Assembly (NCBI GenBank): GCA_009746045.1
Contig: RPFO01000682.1
Coordinates: 1 to 64,000, forward strand
Direction: 5' to 3'
DNA length: 64,000 nucleotides
From: Mesostigma viride
Taxonomy: Eukaryota > Streptophyta > Mesostigmatophyceae > Mesostigmatales > Mesostigmataceae
In this document: positions 9,701 through 21,700 of the stretch, in pieces
Position numbering within the stretch: position 1 is the stretch's first letter
How the letters are laid out: each line of letters begins with the position of its first letter
Made by a program: the position numbers and the translations under genes
The notes under the pieces: model-generated
What the model was told of the DNA's origin: nothing
Database searches by the model: none
Seen by the model: the letters and a program-made list of their open reading frames with translations, nothing else

Positions 9701-12700
9701 TGCCCCTTGCGTGCGCGGTGGATGTACGTGTGTGTGCAGCCGCCCCTTGCGTGCGCGGTGTAGGTACATGTGTGTGCAGCCGCCCCAAGCGTGCGCGGTG
9801 TGTGTACATGTGTGTGCAGCCGCCCCTTGCGTGCGCGGTGTAGGTACGTGTGTGTGCAGCCGCCCCAAGCGTGCGCGGTGTGTGTACATGTGTGTGCAGT
9901 TGCCCCTTGCGTGCGCGGTGTGTGTACGTGTGTGTGCAGCCGCCCCTTGCGTGCGCGGTGTATGTACGTGTGTGTGCAGTTGCCCCTTGCGTGCGCGGTG
10001 GATGTACGTGTGTGTGCAGCCGGCCCTTGCGTGTGCGGTGTGTGTACATGTGAGTGCAGCCGCCCCAAGCGTGCGCGGTGTGTGTACATGTGTGTGCAGT
10101 TGCCCCTTGCGTGCGCGGTGGATGTACGTGTGTGTGCAGCCGCCCCTTGCGTGCGCGGTGTAGGTACATGTGTGTGCAGCCGCCCCAAGCGTGCGCGGTG
10201 TGTGTACGTGTGTGTGCAGTTGCCCCTTGCGTGCGCGGTGTGTGTACATGTGTGTGCAGTTGCCCCTTGCGTGCGCGGTGTATGTACGTGTGTGTGCAGC
10301 CGGCCCTTGCGTGCGCGGTGTGTGTACATGTGAGTGCAGCTGCCCCAAGCGTGCGCGGTGTGTGTACATGTGTGTGCAGTTGCCCCTTGCGTGCGCGGTG
10401 GATGTACGTGTGTGTGCATGCCGGCAATTGCGTGCATGGTGTGTGTACGTGTGTGTGCAGCCGCCCCTTGCGTGCGCGGTGTGTGTACGTGTGTGTGCAC
10501 TCGCCCCTTGCGTGCGCGGTGGATGTACAGGTGTGTGCAGCCGCCCCTTGCGTGCATGGTGTATGTACATGTGTGTGCAGCCGCCCCTTGCGTGCGCGGT
10601 GGATGTACATGTGTGTGCAGCCGAACCTTGCGTGCATGGTGTGTGTACCTGTGCGTGAAGTCGCTCCTTGCGTGCATGGTGTGTGTACGTGTGTGTGCAG
10701 CCGCCCCTTGCGTGCATGGTGTATGTACATGTGAGTGCCGTTGCCCCTTGCGTGCGCGGTGTATGTACGTGTGTGTGCAGCCGTCCCTTAATTGCGTGCG
10801 CGGTGTGTGTACGTGTGTGTGCACTCGCCCCTTGCGTGCGCGGTGTATGTACGTGTGTGCAGCCGCCCCTTGCGTGCGCGGTGTATGCCAGTGTGTGTGC
10901 ATGCCGGCCCTTGCGTGCAAGGTGTGTGTAAGTGTGTGTGCAGCCCCTTGCGTGCATGGTGTATGTACGTGTGTGTGCAGCTGCCCCTTGCGTGCGCGGT
11001 GTGTGTACGTGTGTGTGCAGCCGCCCCGTGGTTGCGCGGTGTATGTACATGTGTGTGCAGTTGCCCCTTGCGTGCGCGGTGTATGTACGTGTGTGTGCAG
11101 CCGCCCCTTGCGTGCGCGGTGTAGGTACGTGTGTGTGCAGCCGCCCCAAGCGTGCGCGGTGTGTGTACATGTGTGTGCAGTTGCCCCTTGCGTGCGCGGT
11201 GTATGTACGTGTGTGTGCAGCCGCCCCGTGGTTGCGCGGTGTATGTACATGTGTGTGCAGTTGCCCCTTGCGTGCGCGGTGTATGTACGTGTGTGTGCAG
11301 CCGCCCCTTGCGTGCGCGGTGTAGGTACGTGTGTGTGCAGCCGCCCCAAGCGTGCGCGGTGTGTGTACATGTGTGTGCAGTTGCCCCTTGCGTGCGCGGT
11401 GTGTGTACGTGTGTGTGCAGCCGCCCCTTGCGTGCGCGGTGGATGTACGTGTGTGTGCAGTTGCCCCTTGCGTGCGCGGTGGTTTTTCGTGTGTGTGCAG
11501 CCGGCCCTTGCGTGCGCGGTGTGTGTACATGTGAGTGCAGCTGCCCCAAGCGTGCGCGGTGTGTGTACATGTGTGTGCAGTTGCCCCTTGCGTGCGCGGT
11601 GGATGTACGTGTGTGTGCAGCCGCCCCTTGCGTGCGCGGTGTAGGTACGTGTGTGTGCAGCCGCCCCAAGCGTGCGCGGTGTGTGTACGTGTGTGTGCAG
11701 TTGCCCCTTGCGTGCGCGGTGTGTGTACATGTGTGTGCAGTTGCCCCTTGCGTGCGCGGTGTATGTACATGTGTGTGCAGTTGCCCCTTGCGTGCGCGGT
11801 GTATGTACGTGTGTGTGCAGCCGCCCCTTGCGTGCGCGGTGTAGGTACGTGTGTGTGCAGCCGCCCCTTGCGTGCGCGGTGGATGTACGTGTGTGTGCAG
11901 TTGCCCCTTGCGTGCGCGGTGGATGTACGTGTGTGTGCAGCCGCCCCTTGCGTGCGCGGTGTGTGTACATGTGAGTGCAGCTGCCCCAAGCGTGCGCGGT
12001 GTGTGTACATGTGTGTGCAGTTGCCCCTTGCGTGCGCGGTGGATGTACGTGTGTGTGCAGCCGCCCCTTGCGTGCGCGGTGTAGGTACGTGTGTGTGCAG
12101 CCGCCCCAAGCGTGCGCGGTGTGTGTACGTGTGTGTGCAGTTGCCCCTTGCGTGCGCGGTGTGTGTACATGTGTGTGCAGTTGCCCCTTGCGTGCGCGGT
12201 GTATGTACGTGTGTGTGCAGCCGGCCCTTGCGTGCGCGGTGTAGGTACGTGTGTGTGCAGCCGCCCCAAGCGTGCGCGGTGTGTGTACATGTGTGTGCAG
12301 TTGCCCCTTGCGTGCGCGGTGTGTGTACGTGTGTGTGCAGCCGCCCCTTGCGTGCATGGTGTGTGTACGTGTGTGTGCAGCCGCCCCTTGCGTGCGCGGT
12401 GGATGTACGTGTGTGTGCATGCCGGCAATTGCGTGCATGGTGTGTGTACGTGTGTGTGCAGCTGCCCCAAGCGTGCGCGGTGTGTGTACATGTGTGTGCA
12501 GTTGCCCCTTGCGTGCGCGGTGGATGTACGTGTGTGTGCAGCCGCCCCTTGCGTGCGCGGTGTAGGTACATGTGTGTGCAGCCGCCCCAAGCGTGCGCGG
12601 TGTGTGTACGTGTGTGTGCAGTTGCCCCTTGCGTGCGCGGTGTGTGTACATGTGTGTGCAGTTGCCCCTTGCGTGCGCGGTGTATGTACGTGTGTGTGCA

Positions 12701-15700
12701 GCCGGCCCTTGCGTGCGCGGTGTGTGTACATGTGAGTGCAGCTGCCCCAAGCGTGCGCGGTGTGTGTACATGTGTGTGCAGTTGCCCCTTGCGTGCGCGG
12801 TGTGTGTACATGTGTGTGCAGTTGCCCCTTGCGTGCGCGGTGTATGTACGTGTGTGTGCAGCCGGCCCTTGCGTGCGCGGTGTGTGTACATGTGAGTGCA
12901 GCTGCCCCAAGCGTGCGCGGTGTGTGTACATGTGTGTGCAGTTGCCCCTTGCGTGCGCGGTGGATGTACGTGTGTGTGCATGCCGGCAATTGCGTGCATG
13001 GTGTGTGTACGTGTGTGTGCAGCCGCCCCTTGCGTGCGCGGTGTGTGTACGTGTGTGTGCACTCGCCCCTTGCGTGCGCGGTGGATGTACAGGTGTGTGC
13101 AGCCGCCCCTTGCGTGCATGGTGTATGTACATGTGTGTGCAGCCGCCCCTTGCGTGCGCGGTGGATGTACATGTGTGTGCAGCCGAACCTTGCGTGCATG
13201 GTGTGTGTACCTGTGCGTGAAGTCGCTCCTTGCGTGCATGGTGTGTGTACGTGTGTGTGCAGCCGCCCCTTGCGTGCATGGTGTATGTACATGTGAGTGC
13301 CGTTGCCCCTTGCGTGCGCGGTGTATGTACGTGTGTGTGCAGCCGTCCCTTAATTGCGTGCGCGGTGTGTGTACGTGTGTGTGCACTCGCCCCTTGCGTG
13401 CGCGGTGTATGTACGTGTGTGCAGCCGCCCCTTGCGTGCGCGGTGTATGCCAGTGTGTGTGCATGCCGGCCCTTGCGTGCAAGGTGTGTGTAAGTGTGTG
13501 TGCAGCCCCTTGCGTGCATGGTGTATGTACGTGTGTGTGCAGCTGCCCCTTGCGTGCGCGGTGTGTGTACGTGTGTGTGCAGCCGCCCCGTGGTTGCGCG
13601 GTGTATGTACATGTGTGTGCAGTTGCCCCTTGCGTGCGCGGTGTATGTACGTGTGTGTGCAGCCGCCCCTTGCGTGCGCGGTGTAGGTACGTGTGTGTGC
13701 AGCCGCCCCAAGCGTGCGCGGTGTGTGTACATGTGTGTGCAGTTGCCCCTTGCGTGCGCGGTGTATGTACGTGTGTGTGCAGCCGCCCCGTGGTTGCGCG
13801 GTGTATGTACATGTGTGTGCAGTTGCCCCTTGCGTGCGCGGTGTATGTACGTGTGTGTGCAGCCGCCCCTTGCGTGCGCGGTGTAGGTACGTGTGTGTGC
13901 AGCCGCCCCAAGCGTGCGCGGTGTGTGTACATGTGTGTGCAGTTGCCCCTTGCGTGCGCGGTGTGTGTACGTGTGTGTGCAGCCGCCCCTTGCGTGCGCG
14001 GTGGATGTACGTGTGTGTGCAGTTGCCCCTTGCGTGCGCGGTGGTTTTTCGTGTGTGTGCAGCCGGCCCTTGCGTGCGCGGTGTGTGTACATGTGAGTGC
14101 AGCTGCCCCAAGCGTGCGCGGTGTGTGTACATGTGTGTGCAGTTGCCCCTTGCGTGCGCGGTGGATGTACGTGTGTGTGCAGCCGCCCCTTGCGTGCGCG
14201 GTGTAGGTACGTGTGTGTGCAGCCGCCCCAAGCGTGCGCGGTGTGTGTACGTGTGTGTGCAGTTGCCCCTTGCGTGCGCGGTGTGTGTACATGTGTGTGC
14301 AGTTGCCCCTTGCGTGCGCGGTGTATGTACATGTGTGTGCAGTTGCCCCTTGCGTGCGCGGTGTATGTACGTGTGTGTGCAGCCGCCCCTTGCGTGCGCG
14401 GTGTAGGTACGTGTGTGTGCAGCCGCCCCTTGCGTGCGCGGTGGATGTACGTGTGTGTGCAGTTGCCCCTTGCGTGCGCGGTGGATGTACGTGTGTGTGC
14501 AGCCGCCCCTTGCGTGCGCGGTGTGTGTACATGTGAGTGCAGCTGCCCCAAGCGTGCGCGGTGTGTGTACATGTGTGTGCAGTTGCCCCTTGCGTGCGCG
14601 GTGGATGTACGTGTGTGTGCAGCCGCCCCTTGCGTGCGCGGTGTAGGTACGTGTGTGTGCAGCCGCCCCAAGCGTGCGCGGTGTGTGTACGTGTGTGTGC
14701 AGTTGCCCCTTGCGTGCGCGGTGTGTGTACATGTGTGTGCAGTTGCCCCTTGCGTGCGCGGTGTATGTACGTGTGTGTGCAGCCGGCCCTTGCGTGCGCG
14801 GTGTAGGTACGTGTGTGTGCAGCCGCCCCAAGCGTGCGCGGTGTGTGTACATGTGTGTGCAGTTGCCCCTTGCGTGCGCGGTGGGTGTACGTGTGTGTGC
14901 AGCCGCCCCTTGCGTGCATGGTGTGTGTACGTGTGTGTGCAGCCGCCCCTTGCGTGCGCGGTGGATGTACGTGTGTGTGCATGCCGGCAATTGCGTGCAT
15001 GGTGTGTGTACGTGTGTGTGCAGCTGCCCCAAGCGTGCGCGGTGTGTGTACATGTGTGTGCAGTTGCCCCTTGCGTGCGCGGTGGATGTACGTGTGTGTG
15101 CAGCCGCCCCTTGCGTGCGCGGTGTAGGTACATGTGTGTGCAGCCGCCCCAAGCGTGCGCGGTGTGTGTACGTGTGTGTGCAGTTGCCCCTTGCGTGCGC
15201 GGTGTGTGTACATGTGTGTGCAGTTGCCCCTTGCGTGCGCGGTGTATGTACGTGTGTGTGCAGCCGGCCCTTGCGTGCGCGGTGTGTGTACATGTGAGTG
15301 CAGCTGCCCCAAGCGTGCGCGGTGTGTGTACATGTGTGTGCAGTTGCCCCTTGCGTGCGCGGTGGATGTACGTGTGTGTGCATGCCGGCAATTGCGTGCA
15401 TGGTGTGTGTACGTGTGTGTGCAGCCGCCCCTTGCGTGCGCGGTGTGTGTACGTGTGTGTGCACTCGCCCCTTGCGTGCGCGGTGGATGTACAGGTGTGT
15501 GCAGCCGCCCCTTGCGTGCATGGTGTATGTACATGTGTGTGCAGCCGCCCCTTGCGTGCGCGGTGGATGTACATGTGTGTGCAGCCGAACCTTGCGTGCA
15601 TGGTGTGTGTACCTGTGCGTGAAGTCGCTCCTTGCGTGCATGGTGTGTGTACGTGTGTGTGCAGCCGCCCCTTGCGTGCATGGTGTATGTACATGTGAGT

Positions 15701-18700
15701 GCCGTTGCCCCTTGCGTGCGCGGTGTATGTACGTGTGTGTGCAGCCGTCCCTTAATTGCGTGCGCGGTGTGTGTACGTGTGTGTGCACTCGCCCCTTGCG
15801 TGCGCGGTGTATGTACGTGTGTGCAGCCGCCCCTTGCGTGCGCGGTGTATGCCAGTGTGTGTGCATGCCGGCCCTTGCGTGCAAGGTGTGTGTAAGTGTG
15901 TGTGCAGCCCCTTGCGTGCATGGTGTATGTACGTGTGTGTGCAGCTGCCCCTTGCGTGCGCGGTGTGTGTACGTGTGTGTGCAGCCGCCCCGTGGTTGCG
16001 CGGTGTATGTACATGTGTGTGCAGTTGCCCCTTGCGTGCGCGGTGTATGTACGTGTGTGTGCAGCCGGCCCTTGCGTGCGCGGTGTAGGTACGTGTGTGT
16101 GCAGCCGCCCCAAGCGTGCGCGGTGTGTGTACATGTGTGTGCAGTTGCCCCTTGCGTGCGCGGTGTGTGTACGTGTGTGTGCAGCCGCCCCTTGCGTGCA
16201 TGGTGTGTGTACGTGTGTGTGCAGCCGCCCCTTGCGTGCGCGGTGGATGTACGTGTGTGTGCATGCCGGCAATTGCGTGCATGGTGTGTGTACGTGTGTG
16301 TGCAGCTGCCCCAAGCGTGCGCGGTGTGTGTACATGTGTGTGCAGTTGCCCCTTGCGTGCGCGGTGGATGTACGTGTGTGTGCAGCCGCCCCTTGCGTGC
16401 GCGGTGTGTGTACATGTGTGTGCAGCCGCCCCAAGCGTGCGCGGTGTGTGTACGTGTGTGTGCAGTTGCCCCTTGCGTGCGCGGTGTGTGTACATGTGTG
16501 TGCAGTTGCCCCTTGCGTGCGCGGTGTATGTACGTGTGTGTGCAGCCGGCCCTTGCGTGCGCGGTGTGTGTACATGTGAGTGCAGCTGCCCCAAGCGTGC
16601 GCGGTGTGTGTACATGTGTGTGCAGTTGCCCCTTGCGTGCGCGGTGTGTGTACATGTGTGTGCAGTTGCCCCTTGCGTGCGCGGTGTATGTACGTGTGTG
16701 TGCAGCCGGCCCTTGCGTGCGCGGTGTGTGTACATGTGAGTGCAGCTGCCCAAGCGTGCGCGGTGTGTGTACATGTGTGTGCAGTTGCCCCTTGCGTGCG
16801 CGGTGGATGTACGTGTGTGTGCATGCCGGCAATTGCGTGCATGGTGTGTGTACGTGTGTGTGCAGCCGCCCCTTGCGTGCGCGGTGTGTGTACGTGTGTG
16901 TGCACTCGCCCCTTGCGTGCGCGGTGGATGTACAGGTGTGTGCAGCCGCCCCTTGCGTGCATGGTGTATGTACATGTGTGTGCAGCCGCCCCTTGCGTGC
17001 GCGGTGGATGTACATGTGTGTGCAGCCGAACCTTGCGTGCATGGTGTGTGTACCTGTGCGTGAAGTCGCTCCTTGCGTGCATGGTGTGTGTACGTGTGTG
17101 TGCAGCCGCCCCTTGCGTGCATGGTGTATGTACATGTGAGTGCCGTTGCCCCTTGCGTGCGCGGTGTATGTACGTGTGTGTGCAGCCGTCCCTTAATTGC
17201 GTGCGCGGTGTGTGTACGTGTGTGTGCACTCGCCCCTTGCGTGCGCGGTGTATGTACGTGTGTGCAGCCGCCCCTTGCGTGCGCGGTGTATGCCAGTGTG
17301 TGTGCATGCCGGCCCTTGCGTGCAAGGTGTGTGTAAGTGTGTGTGCAGCCCCTTGCGTGCATGGTGTATGTACGTGTGTGTGCAGCTGCCCCTTGCGTGC
17401 GCGGTGTGTGTACGTGTGTGTGCAGCCGCCCCGTGGTTGCGCGGTGTATGTACATGTGTGTGCAGTTGCCCCTTGCGTGCGCGGTGTATGTACGTGTGTG
17501 TGCAGCCGCCCCTTGCGTGCGCGGTGTAGGTACGTGTGTGTGCAGCCGCCCCAAGCGTGCGCGGTGTGTGTACATGTGTGTGCAGTTGCCCCTTGCGTGC
17601 GCGGTGTATGTACGTGTGAGTGCAGCCGCCCCGTGGTTGCGCGGTGTATGTACATGTGTGTGCAGTTGCCCCTTGCGTGCGCGGTGTATGTACGTGTGTG
17701 TGCAGCCGCCCCTTGCGTGCGCGGTGTAGGTACGTGTGTGTGCAGCCGCCCCAAGCGTGCGCGGTGTGTGTACATGTGTGTGCAGTTGCCCCTTGCGTGC
17801 GCGGTGTGTGTACGTGTGTGTGCAGCCGCCCCTTGCGTGCGCGGTGGATGTACGTGTGTGTGCAGTTGCCCCTTGCGTGCGCGGTGGTTTTTCGTGTGTG
17901 TGCAGCCGGCCCTTGCGTGCGCGGTGTGTGTACATGTGAGTGCAGCTGCCCCAAGCGTGCGCGGTGTGTGTACATGTGTGTGCAGTTGCCCCTTGCGTGC
18001 GCGGTGGATGTACGTGTGTGTGCAGCCGCCCCTTGCGTGCGCGGTGTAGGTACGTGTGTGTGCAGCCGCCCCAAGCGTGCGCGGTGTGTGTACGTGTGTG
18101 TGCAGTTGCCCCTTGCGTGCGCGGTGTGTGTACATGTGTGTGCAGTTGCCCCTTGCGTGCGCGGTGTATGTACATGTGTGTGCAGTTGCCCCTTGCGTGC
18201 GCGGTGTATGTACGTGTGTGTGCAGCCGCCCCTTGCGTGCGCGGTGTAGGTACGTGTGTGTGCAGCCGCCCCTTGCGTGCGCGGTGGATGTACGTGTGTG
18301 TGCAGTTGCCCCTTGCGTGCGCGGTGGATGTACGTGTGTGTGCAGCCGCCCCTTGCGTGCGCGGTGTGTGTACATGTGAGTGCAGCTGCCCCAAGCGTGC
18401 GCGGTGTGTGTACATGTGTGTGCAGTTGCCCCTTGCGTGCGCGGTGGATGTACGTGTGTGTGCAGCCGCCCCTTGCGTGCGCGGTGTAGGTACGTGTGTG
18501 TGCAGCCGCCCCAAGCGTGCGCGGTGTGTGTACGTGTGTGTGCAGTTGCCCCTTGCGTGCGCGGTGTGTGTACATGTGTGTGCAGTTGCCCCTTGCGTGC
18601 GCGGTGTATGTACGTGTGTGTGCAGCCGGCCCTTGCGTGCGCGGTGTAGGTACGTGTGTGTGCAGCCGCCCCAAGCGTGCGCGGTGTGTGTACATGTGTG

Positions 18701-21700
18701 TGCAGTTGCCCCTTGCGTGCGCGGTGGGTGTACGTGTGTGTGCAGCCGCCCCTTGCGTGCATGGTGTGTGTACGTGTGTGTGCAGCCGCCCCTTGCGTGC
18801 GCGGTGGATGTACGTGTGTGTGCATGCCGGCAATTGCGTGCATGGTGTGTGTACGTGTGTGTGCAGCTGCCCCAAGCGTGCGCGGTGTGTGTACATGTGT
18901 GTGCAGTTGCCCCTTGCGTGCGCGGTGGATGTACGTGTGTGTGCAGCCGCCCCTTGCGTGCGCGGTGTAGGTACATGTGTGTGCAGCCGCCCCAAGCGTG
19001 CGCGGTGTGTGTACGTGTGTGTGCAGTTGCCCCTTGCGTGCGCGGTGTGTGTACATGTGTGTGCAGTTGCCCCTTGCGTGCGCGGTGTATGTACGTGTGT
19101 GTGCAGCCGGCCCTTGCGTGCGCGGTGTGTGTACATGTGAGTGCAGCTGCCCCAAGCGTGCGCGGTGTGTGTACATGTGTGTGCAGTTGCCCCTTGCGTG
19201 CGCGGTGGATGTACGTGTGTGTGCATGCCGGCAATTGCGTGCATGGTGTGTGTACGTGTGTGTGCAGCCGCCCCTTGCGTGCGCGGTGTGTGTACGTGTG
19301 TGTGCACTCGCCCCTTGCGTGCGCGGTGGATGTACAGGTGTGTGCAGCCGCCCCTTGCGTGCATGGTGTATGTACATGTGTGTGCAGCCGCCCCTTGCGT
19401 GCGCGGTGGATGTACATGTGTGTGCAGCCGAACCTTGCGTGCATGGTGTGTGTACCTGTGCGTGAAGTCGCTCCTTGCGTGCATGGTGTGTGTACGTGTG
19501 TGTGCAGCCGCCCCTTGCGTGCATGGTGTATGTACATGTGAGTGCCGTTGCCCCTTGCGTGCGCGGTGTATGTACGTGTGTGTGCAGCCGTCCCTTAATT
19601 GCGTGCGCGGTGTGTGTACGTGTGTGTGCACTCGCCCCTTGCGTGCGCGGTGTATGTACGTGTGTGCAGCCGCCCCTTGCGTGCGCGGTGTATGCCAGTG
19701 TGTGTGCATGCCGGCCCTTGCGTGCAAGGTGTGTGTAAGTGTGTGTGCAGCCCCTTGCGTGCATGGTGTATGTACGTGTGTGTGCAGCTGCCCCTTGCGT
19801 GCGCGGTGTGTGTACGTGTGTGTGCAGCCGCCCCGTGGTTGCGCGGTGTATGTACATGTGTGTGCAGTTGCCCCTTGCGTGCGCGGTGTATGTACGTGTG
19901 TGTGCAGCCGCCCCTTGCGTGCGCGGTGTAGGTACGTGTGTGTGCAGCCGCCCCAAGCGTGCGCGGTGTGTGTACATGTGTGTGCAGTTGCCCCTTGCGT
20001 GCGCGGTGTATGTACGTGTGTGTGCAGCCGCCCCGTGGTTGCGCGGTGTATGTACATGTGTGTGCAGTTGCCCCTTGCGTGCGCGGTGTATGTACGTGTG
20101 TGTGCAGCCGCCCCTTGCGTGCGCGGTGTAGGTACGTGTGTGTGCAGCCGCCCCAAGCGTGCGCGGTGTGTGTACATGTGTGTGCAGTTGCCCCTTGCGT
20201 GCGCGGTGTGTGTACGTGTGTGTGCAGCCGCCCCTTGCGTGCGCGGTGGATGTACGTGTGTGTGCAGTTGCCCCTTGCGTGCGCGGTGGTTTTTCGTGTG
20301 TGTGCAGCCGGCCCTTGCGTGCGCGGTGTGTGTACATGTGAGTGCAGCTGCCCCAAGCGTGCGCGGTGTGTGTACATGTGTGTGCAGTTGCCCCTTGCGT
20401 GCGCGGTGGATGTACGTGTGTGTGCAGCCGCCCCTTGCGTGCGCGGTGTAGGTACGTGTGTGTGCAGCCGCCCCAAGCGTGCGCGGTGTGTGTACGTGTG
20501 TGTGCAGTTGCCCCTTGCGTGCGCGGTGTGTGTACATGTGTGTGCAGTTGCCCCTTGCGTGCGCGGTGTATGTACATGTGTGTGCAGTTGCCCCTTGCGT
20601 GCGCGGTGTATGTACGTGTGTGTGCAGCCGCCCCTTGCGTGCGCGGTGTAGGTACGTGTGTGTGCAGCCGCCCCAAGCGTGCGCGGTGTGTGTACATGTG
20701 TGTGCAGTTGCCCCTTGCGTGCGCGGTGTGTGTACGTGTGTGTGCAGCCGCCCCTTGCGTGCGCGGTGGATGTACGTGTGTGTGCAGTTGCCCCTTGCGT
20801 GCGCGGTGGATGTACGTGTGTGTGCAGCCGCCCCTTGCGTGCGCGGTGTGTGTACATGTGAGTGCAGCTGCCCCAAGCGTGCGCGGTGTGTGTACATGTG
20901 TGTGCAGTTGCCCCTTGCGTGCGCGGTGGATGTACGTGTGTGTGCAGCCGCCCCTTGCGTGCGCGGTGTAGGTACGTGTGTGTGCAGCCGCCCCAAGCGT
21001 GCGCGGTGTGTGTACGTGTGTGTGCAGTTGCCCCTTGCGTGCGCGGTGTGTGTACATGTGTGTGCAGTTGCCCCTTGCGTGCGCGGTGTATGTACGTGTG
21101 TGTGCAGCCGGCCCTTGCGTGCGCGGTGGATGTACGTGTGTGTGCAGCCGGCCCTTGCGTGCATGGTGTGTGTACGTGTGTGTGCAGCCGGCCCTTGCGT
21201 GCGCGGTGGATGTACATGTGTGTGCAGTCGCCCCTTGCGTGCGCGGTGTGTGTACATGTGAGTGCAGCTGCCCCAAGCGTGCGCAGTGTATGTACGTGTG
21301 TGTGCAGCCGCCCCGTGGTTGCGCGGTGTATGTACATGTGTGTGCAGTTGCCCCTTGCGTGCGCGGTGTATGTACGTGTGTGTGCAGCCGGCCCTTGCGT
21401 GCGCGGTGTAGGTACGTGTGTGTGCAGCCGCCCCAAGCGTGCGCGGTGTGTGTACATGTGTGTGCAGTTGCCCCTTGCGTGCGCGGTGTGTGTACGTGTG
21501 TGTGCAGCCGCCCCTTGCGTGCGCGGTGGATGTACGTGTGTGTGCAGTTGCCCCTTGCGTGCGCGGTGGATGTACGTGTGTGTGCAGCCGGCCCTTGCGT
21601 GCGCGGTGTGTGTACATGTGAGTGCAGCTGCCCCAAGCGTGCGCGGTGTGTGTACATGTGTGTGCAGTTGCCCCTTGCGTGCGCGGTGGATGTACGTGTG